Both the position numbers and the translations under genes were made by a program. Shown here piece after piece: positions 6,373-14,941 of a stretch of DNA of 18,506 bases. Position 1 is the stretch's first letter; each line of letters begins with the position of its first letter. The DNA is taken from the NCBI GenBank assembly GCA_016938515.1, contig JAFGUM010000163.1, forward strand, positions 1 through 18,506, in the 5' to 3' direction. The stretch comes from Spirochaetales bacterium. Lineage in GTDB: Bacteria > Spirochaetota > Spirochaetia > Treponematales > UBA12059. The notes beneath the pieces were generated by a model. It saw only the letters and a list, made by a program, of their open reading frames with translations, was not told where the DNA came from and searched no databases.

Positions 6373-8625
6373 ATGCGCTTCAAAATATCAGCATTGATCC
6401 TGGCACTCCTGATGGCAGGTACGGCACTGGCCGTGGCCCAGGCGCCCCAATCGCTTATTCTGGAATTCGTTGACGGAGACAACCTGGACGTCGTGTACCC
6501 CGATATGACTACGTACAGCTACTCCAACGGATCCATCCTCGAAGGAGACTCGATACCGGTTGGTGCCACCGTAAAGACCGGCGCCGGCACGAGCGTAGAG
6601 CTTCGTCTCACGCCCAACGGAACGATCGTCAAGCTGGCGAAGTTTACCAGCTTCAAAGTCGAGGGTCTCGCGACCCCCGAGCGTGACCAGAACGGGTTTA
6701 CTCTCGTAGCCGGCAAGATCCGCGCAGTCGCGGCTGTTGGCTCGCAGTACAACATCTACACCGCCAATACGGTCGCCGGGGTGCGTGGCACCGACTTCTC
6801 GATGTCCTTTGCAGAAGGAGCCAAGGCTACGCTCCTCGTCGCAAAAGGCAAGGTGGAGTTTGGCGCTCGCGGTGAAGGTGACGCCATAGCCAACGCCATC
6901 ATGGTAGGAGCCGGACAGTTCGCCGATTTCTTCCAGGGACTCGTGGCGGCTCCGTACACCGAGCAGCAGTTCTCGGAGGAATTCGAGGGGCTCGACATAG
7001 CGCCGGAGCGCATGCCCGTGCAGGCTGAAGATCCCGTAGTCGAGGAAGAGAAGACAGAAGAGGAAGAAACCTCTGGCCCGTCAGATTCGCTCGCTGCGGA
7101 TATCGCGCCGGCGGAAGAGCCAGAAGCCGAGCCGGAAGCGCCCGCCGATGAGCCGAGCGAAGTGGAAAGCGCGGTAATGGACTGGCTTCGCGACGTGCTG
7201 GGCATGGAGATAGGTTCGGTTACCATCAATGGTGAAACCTGGGCCAAGGCCGTCATCCAGCCTACGTTTACCGTGGGCAAGCTTCGCACCGGCCTTTATA
7301 TCCCGGTTATCTACAGTGAAAACCTGTTTGACCCCTCCACCTGGTACAAACCTGGTGGCAACGACGAGTGGTCGTTTGGAACAGACGTGGGATGGACAGA
7401 AGCAACGTGGCCCCAAGCCCTCCTGGACGCGGCAACTGATACCGCGCTCAAGATCAAGTTCCTCGAATACGGCAAGCCCCTCGTCGATCCCTTCTTCCTC
7501 AAGGTGGGCAACCTCGACAGCTTTACCATTGGCCACGGCCTTCTAATGCGTGACTACGCCAACGATGCGGATTTCCCGTCGGTGAGGCGCATAGGCCTCA
7601 ACCTCGGCCTGGACCAGGGCGGCTGGGGCTTTGAAGCCATGACCAGCGATCTTACCACCAACGAGATATTCGGCGGACGCCTCTACGTGCGGCCAATTCC
7701 AGGCTTTAAGCTGGCTCTTGGCCTTTCCGGCGTGGCGGACCTGGTGCCGGCATCGGTGTACAATACGGTCGACGCGCCCAGCGCGGCGGCAACGTACGGC
7801 GACCCGGCCTTCATAGGCGCCGGGCTTGACCTCGACCTGCCCATCGTGACGAGCGACCTGCTCGGCATCAGGCTGTTCGCAGACGGCGCCGCGATGGTGC
7901 CCTACGTTCGCAACGCGTTTGAGTACGACGGCAACACGGGCGCCGCGGGGCTGCGCTACGACATGGTATACGCCAACGGCAACCTCAAGAACTGGGGCGC
8001 GTCATCCGGGCTCATAGGCAACGTGCTGTTCGTAGACTGGCGGCTGGAGTACCGCTACTACACCGGCGCCTTCACGCCAGCTTTCTTTGATTCCAGCTAC
8101 GAGCGAAAGCGTTCAACACTGGTAGAAGAGTGGGCGTCATACCTGTCCGATCCTGATACCATAGACCAATCACCGTCGGTGATGGGCGTATACGGTGAAG
8201 GCGGGGCGTCAATTCTAGACGAAAAGCTCGCTTTCGAGCTGGGCTACTTCTGGCCCTGGTCAGCCGAAGCCACGACCCTCGGAGAGCAGCTGGCGGCTGC
8301 CGATGACTACCTCAAGGCAACACTCGTGGTTCAGAAGGGCCTGATTCCCGTTATAGACGTAGCGGGCTCCATATCGTACGAGCGCAAGAACTTTGCCCAG
8401 ACGCTCGTCGGAGATATCGATGGCCTGTCATGGTTCGACGAGAACACGACGTTCTCCGGCGAACTGGCTTTCCCGGTGCCAGGCGCTCCTAACCTGGATC
8501 TGGCCTTCCTCGTATCCACGACGGTCGCGCGAGACGAGTTCGGCGATGTGGAGTACAGGGATGACGACCCGACAAAACCTGTCATCGTCCCGGCGATAAC
8601 GCTGGAAACCCGCCTGCACTTCTAA
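6373..8625 (+). CDS. FecR-domain outer-membrane beta-barrel fusion protein
   Basis: The ATG follows GAGGAGG with about 7-nt spacing. The 750-residue product has a signal peptide (1 to ~24, ALAVAQA). A FecR-type beta domain follows (about 28-190), with SIPVGATVKTGAGTSVELRL near 60-79 and the family signature TANTVAGVRGTDFSM (130-144). A Glu/Pro/Ala-rich acidic linker covers 218-266. A C-terminal barrel starts near 280 and ends LETRLHF. The barrel shares a block with the preceding protein: FFLKVGNLDSFTIGHG, FPSVRRIGLNLGLD, IFGGRLYVRP (373-441). FecR domains are best known as periplasmic parts of iron-signalling anti-sigma factors, but in many Gram-negatives they are attached to secreted proteins and may bind surface ligands or peptidoglycan. 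Here the domain would sit in the periplasm, tethered to an outer-membrane barrel. No sigma factor gene is adjacent. The function is unknown. Confidence 0.85.
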   Translation: MRFKISALILALLMAGTALAVAQAPQSLILEFVDGDNLDVVYPDMTTYSYSNGSILEGDSIPVGATVKTGAGTSVELRLTPNGTIVKLAKFTSFKVEGLATPERDQNGFTLVAGKIRAVAAVGSQYNIYTANTVAGVRGTDFSMSFAEGAKATLLVAKGKVEFGARGEGDAIANAIMVGAGQFADFFQGLVAAPYTEQQFSEEFEGLDIAPERMPVQAEDPVVEEEKTEEEETSGPSDSLAADIAPAEEPEAEPEAPADEPSEVESAVMDWLRDVLGMEIGSVTINGETWAKAVIQPTFTVGKLRTGLYIPVIYSENLFDPSTWYKPGGNDEWSFGTDVGWTEATWPQALLDAATDTALKIKFLEYGKPLVDPFFLKVGNLDSFTIGHGLLMRDYANDADFPSVRRIGLNLGLDQGGWGFEAMTSDLTTNEIFGGRLYVRPIPGFKLALGLSGVADLVPASVYNTVDAPSAAATYGDPAFIGAGLDLDLPIVTSDLLGIRLFADGAAMVPYVRNAFEYDGNTGAAGLRYDMVYANGNLKNWGASSGLIGNVLFVDWRLEYRYYTGAFTPAFFDSSYERKRSTLVEEWASYLSDPDTIDQSPSVMGVYGEGGASILDEKLAFELGYFWPWSAEATTLGEQLAAADDYLKATLVVQKGLIPVIDVAGSISYERKNFAQTLVGDIDGLSWFDENTTFSGELAFPVPGAPNLDLAFLVSTTVARDEFGDVEYRDDDPTKPVIVPAITLETRLHF

Positions 8626-8641
8626 ATTATAGAAGCAGCAT

Positions 8642-8693
8642 CCCTGGCCGCCCTCCAGGGCAGCCGGCCGCCCTCCGGGGCGGCCTTTTTTTT
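8642..8693 (+). terminator. Intrinsic terminator of the outer-membrane operon, with a leading hairpin
   Basis: GGCCGCCC (8666-8673), loop TCCG and GGGCGGCC (8678-8685) form a perfect 8-bp GC stem followed by eight T (8686-8693). A smaller hairpin, CCCTGG (8642-8647) with CCAGGG (8655-8660), precedes it. The 11-mer GGCCGCCCTCC occurs in both (8646 and 8666), so alternative pairings are possible. Confidence 0.93.
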
Positions 8694-8708
8694 AACGCGC
8701 CGGTGGTG

Positions 8709-8714
8709 TATACC
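8709..8714 (+). promoter_or_regulatory. Possible extended -10 box of mutL
   Basis: TATACC at 8709-8714, preceded by GGTG, lies 6 nt before the mutL ATG, which would make a leaderless mRNA. The expected -35 position falls in the terminator T-run and does not match consensus. This is a weak call. Confidence 0.2.
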
Positions 8715-8720
8715 AAGTTT

Positions 8721-10502
8721 ATGGAATCGCCACGCATCAGGGTTTTGCCTCCCGAAGTAGCCAAGCGCATCGCCGCCGGCGAGGTTATAGACAGGCCAGC
8801 GGCCGCGCTCAGGGAGTTGCTAGACAACGCCATAGATTCCGGGGCTTCCAGCATCATCGTGGAGCTGGAGGGCGGCGGCATAGACAGAGTACGCGTCTCC
8901 GACGACGGCGTCGGCATGGGCAGAGAAGACCTGGAGTTGTCCGTGTTCCCACACGCCACGTCCAAGATCGCGTCGCTGGACGACCTGGACACGCTGTCAA
9001 CGCTGGGATTCAGGGGTGAGGCTCTTTCATCAATGGCCGCGGTGGCGGGGCTGGAAATTACAAGCGCCACGCGAGACGATGAAGCGTGGAAACTGGAATC
9101 GACACCGGGGCGTTCCGCGACCATTTCGCCGTCACGCGGGTCGCGCGGCACCGCGGTAACGGTAACGGATCTGTTCGCGTCGTTTCCTGCTCGGCGCAAG
9201 TTCCTGAAACGTCCAGCCGCCGAAGCCGCGGCGTGCCGCGTGGTTCTGGTAGACAAGGCCATGGCGTACCCCGGGGTGGCGTTCAGGCTCGTGTTTTCCG
9301 GCAAACCGATACTGAGCCTGCCGCCTGCCGGCCTCGTCGAGCGCGTGCTGGCGGCCGCTGCTCCCGAACAGGCGCCGGAGCTCTTCCGGGAGCTGGTAGC
9401 CAGCGGCAGAGGCTTTTCAGCCAAGCTCGTAGCCGGACTCCCCGCCATATACCGTACGGATCGGCGGCACGTACAAGTCTTCATCAATGGTCGGCGCGTG
9501 CAAGAATACGGAGTCGCGCAGGCTATAGAGTACGCGTATCGCGGCTCGATGCCCGGTGGCGCGTGGCCCATAGCGTACGCCTTCATCGTCGTGGATCCCG
9601 CGTACGCGGACTTCAACATCCACCCCGCCAAACGAGAAGTGCGGCTCAAAAACCTTGACGATATCCGTTCTGGACTCATCCGGGCCCTGCGCGACTACCT
9701 GGGCTCGCAAGCCAGAGTCTCCGCGCCCCTGCCGCCTGCCTCCTTGTTCGACATCCCCGGCGGCGCGCGAGCACGCTCCGATGAACGCGAATCTCCACTA
9801 TCCTACTCTGCCATCGGGGGTAAGGGCGGGCTGTCCGCATTTGAAAAACCCGGCAGCAGTACAGATCGCTCATCGTGGGATGCTATCGCCGACGAGCTGT
9901 CGCGAGCGCGATCATCGGGAGCTCTGCAAACGGCTGAGGCCAGGCCAGAGCCAGAAAGACTCCCCTTCCGTTACCTCGGCCGAGCGCTCGGCGTGTTTCT
10001 GGCTTTCGAGACGGGCGATGAGATCGTGCTGATGGACCAGCACGCGGCGCACGAGCGCTACCTGTACGAAGAACTGATGGCGGGCAGAGCCGTATCGCAG
10101 GAGCTACTCGTTCCTGTGGTGTACGAGCCGGTTTCCGATGACGAGGACGCGTACATCGGCTCACACGCCGACGAACTGCTGGCCGCCGGGTTCAGACTGA
10201 CTCGCGACGGCGGTACGTGGCTCCTGGAAGCGGCACCGGCGATGATGCCGGAAGCCATGACGGGCGCAATTTTCGAGCTTCTACGCTCACGGCCAGACCC
10301 TGCCGAGCTTCTCAGGGAAATAGCCGCCACCGCCGCGTGCAAGGCGGCCATAAAGGACGGGGACGAACTGGATGAGACGGGCGCGGTTGCTCTTATACGT
10401 GCCGCCCTCGAACTGCCGGAGCCACGGTGCCCCCACGGGCGCCCTATCTGGCTCAGGCTGAGCAGGGAGGCCCTGTTTCGGGCCGTGCGCCGCATCGTCT
10501 AA
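8721..10502 (+). CDS. mutL: DNA mismatch repair protein MutL, endonuclease type
   Basis: The ATG at 8721 gives the conserved start RIRVLPPEVAKRIAAGEV; a GTG at 8703 adds six unconserved residues. The 593-residue protein has the GHKL ATPase (E32 general base, N36, DDGVGM 61-66, GFRGEAL 96-102) and the transducer domain to about 330. A poorly conserved linker (335-410) and the C-terminal dimer/nuclease domain follow. The latter carries the metal-site motif DQHA-x2-E-x4-E (D439, H441, E445, E450), ACKAAIK (539-545) and CPHGRP (570-575). QELLVP (460-465) fits the beta-clamp-binding motif known in Bacillus MutL. It should therefore nick the new strand itself, as in bacteria without MutH. No mutS is in the window. 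No clear Shine-Dalgarno precedes the ATG. The gene converges on the TPR gene with a 15-bp gap and no visible terminator. Confidence 0.97.
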   Translation: MESPRIRVLPPEVAKRIAAGEVIDRPAAALRELLDNAIDSGASSIIVELEGGGIDRVRVSDDGVGMGREDLELSVFPHATSKIASLDDLDTLSTLGFRGEALSSMAAVAGLEITSATRDDEAWKLESTPGRSATISPSRGSRGTAVTVTDLFASFPARRKFLKRPAAEAAACRVVLVDKAMAYPGVAFRLVFSGKPILSLPPAGLVERVLAAAAPEQAPELFRELVASGRGFSAKLVAGLPAIYRTDRRHVQVFINGRRVQEYGVAQAIEYAYRGSMPGGAWPIAYAFIVVDPAYADFNIHPAKREVRLKNLDDIRSGLIRALRDYLGSQARVSAPLPPASLFDIPGGARARSDERESPLSYSAIGGKGGLSAFEKPGSSTDRSSWDAIADELSRARSSGALQTAEARPEPERLPFRYLGRALGVFLAFETGDEIVLMDQHAAHERYLYEELMAGRAVSQELLVPVVYEPVSDDEDAYIGSHADELLAAGFRLTRDGGTWLLEAAPAMMPEAMTGAIFELLRSRPDPAELLREIAATAACKAAIKDGDELDETGAVALIRAALELPEPRCPHGRPIWLRLSREALFRAVRRIV

Positions 10503-10517
10503 GCTGACTTTCGTCCG

Positions 10518-12500
10518 TCATAGACCGGCCAGTATGGATTCCACCTCTGCCCGGGCGCCAAAATCAGGCTTTTTGGCTATGAGGTCGGACAGTGTTTTCC
10601 TGGCCGCGTCGGTCTCCCCCAAGGCTATGTACACCTTGCCAAGCTCGAACTGAGCGTCCCAGTGCGTTGGTACGAGCTTCAAGAGCTCGACGTACGTGGC
10701 GCGGGCCTTGGCCAGCTCCTCGGACTGCACGTACGCGCGCGCCAGGTTGAGCCTGATCGTCGCGTCGCGTGGTGACAGCGACAGCGCGGCTTCGTAGTGG
10801 AAGACGCTCTTGTCAAACAAGCCCTTGGCGCCGTACGCGTTGGCGAGATTGTTGTTTGCTTCGAGCGACTTCGGGTCTATACGGTAGGCTTCTTCCAGAA
10901 TGGCGAGGGCTTTGTCCACAAAACCCGATTCCAGGTAGAGCCGCCCCAGGTTTACGCGTGGGTCTACGGCTTTCTTGTCAAGCTCAGCGGCCTTCGCGTA
11001 CGCGGCCAGAGCAGTATCGACGTCTTCTGCCTTCTCCGCCGTCAGTCCAAGCTGGTAGTGGTACAGGGCCGTGGCGGGTGACAGCTCGACGGCTTTCCTG
11101 GCAAAGGCCATCGCGTCGGAAGCCTTGCCCAGATCGTACTTCACCTTGGCAAGATTGTAGTAGGTGATTGCGTCGGGTGAGCTCGCGAGCGCCTGCTCGA
11201 AGAGTCTCTCGGCTTCTGCTCCCTTGCCCATCGCAGTGTAGACAACACCCAGTTCTCTCAGGGCTACCGCGTTATCCGGCTCAAACGACAGCGCCGCCTG
11301 GTACGACTTGGCTGCACCCGCGTTGTCACCCTTCGCAGCGAGCAGCCTGGCAACTTCTATGTGCGCTCGCACATAATCCGGCTTGAGCCTCAGGGCGCCG
11401 TTGAAAGCCGTCAGCGCTGACGAGTTGTTGCGCATTGCCTTATAGGTCATGCCGAGGTTGAAGTAGGCAGGTTCGTAGCTCGGGTTGAGCTTGGCCGTTA
11501 TAGATTCAAAAGCGCGCTGTGCTTCGGGGAATTTTCTAACACGATAGTACGCTTTGCCCAGCTCATACGCGTACAGGTAGTTGTTGGGATCCAGCTTTAC
11601 GGCCTGCTCGAGCTCACTCTGCGCTAGGTCGGGTTTTTCAAAGTCGTTGTAGATTTTGCTGAGGGTATAGTGAGGACGCGCATCCGCAGGATCGCTTCTC
11701 GTCGCTTCCTGAGCCGCTCGCTGCGCCTGTTTTACCGACTCAAGGCCCTCTGGGCTCGATGAGGCGCGCTTGTAGCCTTCGTAGTAGCCTTCGGCGATAT
11801 CCGCGTACGTCTGGGCAGAGAACTTGGCTTCACCCGCGGGGAGGTCGGCAACGGCCTGGTCGAACGAGGATGTGGCCGCGGCGTAGTTGCCGCCTGAGAT
11901 AGCCGTTCGGCCTTCTTTTACGAGCGCGTTGATGGCTTCCATCCTGGCTCGCAGCTCGCTGCTTTTCCTGGCCAGTTCTTCCTCCGCGGCCCTCGCGCGG
12001 GCGGCGGCGGCTTCCGCCTCGGCTTTTGCCATAGCGTCGGCCTCGGCCTTCTTCGCCGCGGCCTCGGCGTCCTTCGTGGCGGTGTCCTGGCCATCAGCGG
12101 GGGCAGGCGACGCTCGCGTGCTTCCCTGCGCTACCGTAGACACCGTTCGTTCTATGCTCTTGCCCAGTTCATCCAGGCTCTGCGCCAGCGTACCCGCGTT
12201 CGCGGTGTCAGTGGCTCCGGCTAACTCCGCTTCTGTCTGCGCCGCTTCTTTGCGCGTCATCGCTGCGTCACGGAGGGCACGGGCTTCCTCGTCTCCGGCA
12301 TCCTTTATTACAAGCCTGTCCAGAATATCCAGGGCCCTGTCAAAATCTCCCCTGTCGATGTAATCCTGAGCCAGCGACAGCATGTTGGATCGCTCCCGGC
12401 CTCCCGATTTCGCGATGGTGCCCGTTACGACGACGGCTGAGAGGACGAGTGCGGCAACTATGCCTCCGGCTATAAGCGCTTTCCTTGTTCTATCGTTCAT
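10518..12500 (-). CDS. Membrane-anchored TPR protein with coiled coil
   Basis: The ATG follows AGGAGGG with suitable spacing. The 660-residue product has a short cytoplasmic start, one hydrophobic segment (about 9-30) and a first helical repeat (RGDFDRALDILDRL, 50-63). An Ala/Glu/Lys-rich coiled coil covers 143-190. About ten TPR units fill ~190-655 (for example NYLYAYELGKAYYRVRKFPEAQRAFE and TYYNLAKVKYDLGKASDAMAFARK, each 34 residues long overall). TPR arrays are protein-binding scaffolds; anchored ones in spirochaetes are often linked to envelope or motility assembly, but no partner is evident. It is the second gene of an operon with the TPR gene at 12554-13294 (53-bp gap), and both proteins carry similar Ala/Glu coils, suggesting they work together. 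The strong codon repetition in the coil reflects composition, not DNA repeats. Confidence 0.85.
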   Translation of the reverse strand: MNDRTRKALIAGGIVAALVLSAVVVTGTIAKSGGRERSNMLSLAQDYIDRGDFDRALDILDRLVIKDAGDEEARALRDAAMTRKEAAQTEAELAGATDTANAGTLAQSLDELGKSIERTVSTVAQGSTRASPAPADGQDTATKDAEAAAKKAEADAMAKAEAEAAAARARAAEEELARKSSELRARMEAINALVKEGRTAISGGNYAAATSSFDQAVADLPAGEAKFSAQTYADIAEGYYEGYKRASSSPEGLESVKQAQRAAQEATRSDPADARPHYTLSKIYNDFEKPDLAQSELEQAVKLDPNNYLYAYELGKAYYRVRKFPEAQRAFESITAKLNPSYEPAYFNLGMTYKAMRNNSSALTAFNGALRLKPDYVRAHIEVARLLAAKGDNAGAAKSYQAALSFEPDNAVALRELGVVYTAMGKGAEAERLFEQALASSPDAITYYNLAKVKYDLGKASDAMAFARKAVELSPATALYHYQLGLTAEKAEDVDTALAAYAKAAELDKKAVDPRVNLGRLYLESGFVDKALAILEEAYRIDPKSLEANNNLANAYGAKGLFDKSVFHYEAALSLSPRDATIRLNLARAYVQSEELAKARATYVELLKLVPTHWDAQFELGKVYIALGETDAARKTLSDLIAKKPDFGARAEVESILAGL

Positions 12501-12553
12501 GAATTGAGCCCTCCTGGGGTGTCGGTGTCATAGTGTGCTTTGTCGTGCGGGTA

Positions 12554-13294
12554 TCAGTCATCAAGGGACATGTCAAACTCGTATCCCTGTACATCACCCG
12601 AACCCGCCGAGAGGTTGGTCGTTGTTTCGGCTGCCTCGAGCAGCGATCTTGAAACCTCGTCGCGTATAGCTTGCTTTGCCTGGGCTTCCGCCATGGCTCT
12701 GGCTTCCGCTTCGGCCTTTTGTCTGTCCGCTTCGGCCGCCCGCGCTCCGAGCAGGTCTATGAGCTTGCGGATTGATTCTGCCTGCGCCGACGAAGGGTCG
12801 AGGCTGAGGTAGAGGGAATAGTCCGACACCGCGCCCGCGTGATCCCCCGTGCGCATTTTTGCGTTGGCGCGATTCAGGTACGCTGGCGCGTAGTCGCTTC
12901 GCACCTGTACGCACTGGTCGTAGTACTCCAGCGCAAAGGCGTTTCGCTCCTGTGCAAAAAACGAATTGGCAATATTGAACAAAAACTGGTGCCTGTAGTT
13001 GACAGAAGACGTCAAGCCACGGCGAAAAGCCGCTATGGCATCATCCCATCGCCCCGCTTGCTGGTAGGCTATGCCCAGGTACAGAGCCAGCTTCTCGTCA
13101 GCGCCAGACTCAGACGCGGCCTTTTCAAGCACCGGGATAGCTTCCAGCGGCTTGTTCTGCATAAAAAGCTTGAGGCCAGCTTCCGCAAAGTCGGAAGCCC
13201 GCGTTTCCGTCACGCCAACCAGCGACACTACCACCACAAAAACCACTGCAGCGAATGTCCGGAGTGTGCGTAACCCTGCATTCATAAACAGCAT
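12554..13294 (-). CDS. Exported or membrane-anchored TPR protein with coiled coil
   Basis: Three starts are possible: TTG 13297, ATG 13294 and ATG 13285. AGGAGG lies at 13304-13299, 4 nt before ATG 13294, which I prefer. The 246-residue product has an N-terminal hydrophobic segment (about 13-28: AAVVFVVVVSLVGV) that is either an uncleaved anchor or a signal peptide (possible cut after TRA-S). Three to four TPRs follow in ~35-170 (FNIANSFFAQERNAFALEYYDQ; YLNRANAKMRTGDHAGAVSDY). An Ala/Glu-rich coiled coil runs from about 183-225, and the tail is acidic (FDMSLDD). It is the first gene of a two-gene operon with the larger TPR protein and diverges from a third TPR gene. A periplasmic scaffold role is likely but not demonstrable. 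Confidence 0.83.
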   Translation of the reverse strand: MLFMNAGLRTLRTFAAVVFVVVVSLVGVTETRASDFAEAGLKLFMQNKPLEAIPVLEKAASESGADEKLALYLGIAYQQAGRWDDAIAAFRRGLTSSVNYRHQFLFNIANSFFAQERNAFALEYYDQCVQVRSDYAPAYLNRANAKMRTGDHAGAVSDYSLYLSLDPSSAQAESIRKLIDLLGARAAEADRQKAEAEARAMAEAQAKQAIRDEVSRSLLEAAETTTNLSAGSGDVQGYEFDMSLDD

Positions 13295-13346
13295 CAAGCC
13301 TCCTGGCCGCGAAATGGCCGCAAAACATCGATTAAGCGCTTGAACG

Positions 13347-13375
13347 TAGACTTCTCTGGAAATTCGCTACATAAT
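13347..13375 (+). promoter_or_regulatory. Candidate promoter of the TPR-Mrr-like gene
   Basis: TAGACT (13347-13352), 17 bp, CATAAT (13370-13375). Both boxes are partial matches, giving a leader of about 80 nt. It lies in the 168-bp interval between divergent TPR genes. Confidence 0.35.
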
Positions 13376-13462
13376 CGTGTACCATAGTGCAAGGATACCA
13401 CGGGAAGCGCCCCATTTAAAGCGCGGTCCCGCTATCCCCATACCAGAAATCAAGGCGGGCCG

Positions 13463-14833
13463 ATGTCTTTTATAGTCATCCTTATAATAATTTTCGGCAT
13501 CGCGGTGGGCGTACTGAGCTACTTCCTCATACGAATGATACTTATGCCCAAGAGACTGTCAGCGGTGTCTGATCTGCTCAAGCAAAACCGCAATGCTGCC
13601 GCGACCAAGCTCGTAAAGGCCATTCTTGCGCGCGAACCCCGAAACGCCGTGGCTCACTACTATATGGGCAAGATTTACCTGGCAGAAGGCAAGCACGAGC
13701 TTGCCCTGATGGAATTCAAGACGGTTGGCGGTATCGGTCAGTTTGATCACGACCTGCCAGAAAAAGAATTCCGTCGTATCATCGCCGACCTGTACGAGCG
13801 CTTTGGCCAGCTCGAAGAAGCCCTCAAAGAGTATATCCTGCTCGTCAAGGGAGAACCTGGCAATGCCGAGTACTACTATCAGTGCGCCCGGATTTTCGAT
13901 GAACGAGGCAAGGCCGACGTAGCCGTTAAATACGCGCGAAAAGCGGTTGAGCTCAATCCCCGACACGGCAAAGCCCACTACACGCTGGGAGTAATCCTGT
14001 ACAAAACCAAGCATCCACTCGAAGCCAGGGCCGAATTTGAAGCCAGCATGAAGTTTGACCCGTCAAACTACGATGCATACTACTATCTAGGCAAGCTGCT
14101 CAAAGAGTCCAATGACTACACGGGGGCTCTGCTGGCGTTTGAACGCGCGCAGAAGAGTCCCGCGCTTAAAATAAAGGCATTGGTAGAACGCGGCGGCACG
14201 TACATGAGCCAGGGGTCGTACGAGAACGCGGCTATAGAGCTGGAGCGCGCCATTAAGCTGTCAAAGGATGAAGGATCCACGGAAGCACTCTACGGGCGCT
14301 ACTTTTTGTCATTGTGCTATGAGAACCTAAAGAATCTGGACAAAGCCATAGAGCAGTGGGAGAAAATCTACGCCAAAAAACCCCAGTTCAAGGATGTTGC
14401 CGAGAAGCTGACGCAGTATCAGGAGTACCGAACCGATGACCACATGAAAGACTACCTTACCTGCGGGCAGGAAGAGTTTGTGGAAATATGCAAGAAAGTA
14501 TCGACCAACGGCCTCAACCTGGCCGTACGCGACGTCATGAGCACTCAAAATGGCGTAGATTTTATCGCCGTTGAAAACGAATCCGACAAGTGGCTCGCGA
14601 CGAAAAAAATGCCCCACCTCATACGGTTTTTACGTGTATCTGAATCACTTGACGACTCGGCTATCCGTTCATTGCTCGACAGCATGAAAAAACTGGGCAT
14701 CATCCGTGGCGTTATCGTTACCAGTTCCAGCTTTTCAAGAACAGCGGTGGAGTTTGCCGAGAACAGGTCTGTGGAGCTGTACCACAAGGAGCAGCTGCAG
14801 GAGCTATTTAAAAAGGCGAACGCCGCGTCATAG
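13463..14833 (+). CDS. Membrane-anchored TPR protein with degenerate Mrr/REase-like C-terminal domain
   Basis: The 456-residue product starts with one strong transmembrane helix (2-27, Ile/Val-rich). Seven or so TPR units follow at about 33-320 (AVAHYYMGKIYLAEGKHELAL; KAHYTLGVILYKTKHPLEA; YDAYYYLGKLLKESNDYTGAL). The last ~120 residues (336-452) are not TPR. GVDFIAVENESDKWLA (364-379), then SAIRSLLDSMKKLGIIRGVIVTSSSF (parts of 399-424), then AVEFAENRSVELYHKEQL (428-445) follow the pattern of Mrr-type restriction-endonuclease folds: D-strand, QxK strand, helix, GIxVT strand, E-L end. Asp366 could be the first metal ligand, but the QxK position reads FLR or ATK, so nuclease activity is doubtful. 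The start is ATG after AAGGCGGG. The gene diverges from the two-gene TPR operon. The role may be nucleic-acid or protein binding at the inner membrane. Confidence 0.85.
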   Translation: MSFIVILIIIFGIAVGVLSYFLIRMILMPKRLSAVSDLLKQNRNAAATKLVKAILAREPRNAVAHYYMGKIYLAEGKHELALMEFKTVGGIGQFDHDLPEKEFRRIIADLYERFGQLEEALKEYILLVKGEPGNAEYYYQCARIFDERGKADVAVKYARKAVELNPRHGKAHYTLGVILYKTKHPLEARAEFEASMKFDPSNYDAYYYLGKLLKESNDYTGALLAFERAQKSPALKIKALVERGGTYMSQGSYENAAIELERAIKLSKDEGSTEALYGRYFLSLCYENLKNLDKAIEQWEKIYAKKPQFKDVAEKLTQYQEYRTDDHMKDYLTCGQEEFVEICKKVSTNGLNLAVRDVMSTQNGVDFIAVENESDKWLATKKMPHLIRFLRVSESLDDSAIRSLLDSMKKLGIIRGVIVTSSSFSRTAVEFAENRSVELYHKEQLQELFKKANAAS

Positions 14834-14941
14834 CGTGGCAGCACGATCTTCAAGACAGCAGTAACCAGCTCCGCTACCGATTGTTGTACAGGTGACATGG
14901 ACGACCGTAGGTCGGCCTGTGTTCCTCCTTTCCGTGGTGCG

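Noticed and set aside
8627..9679. Minus-strand open frame (350 codons) over the start of mutL
   Set aside because: Ser/Arg/Ala-rich shadow of the MutL ATPase region; it has no ribosome site and crosses the terminator.
12000..12070. Apparent short tandem repeats (GCC/CTC-rich) in the TPR gene
   Set aside because: They are explained by codons of the Ala/Glu/Lys coiled coil and are imperfect; not a DNA repeat element.
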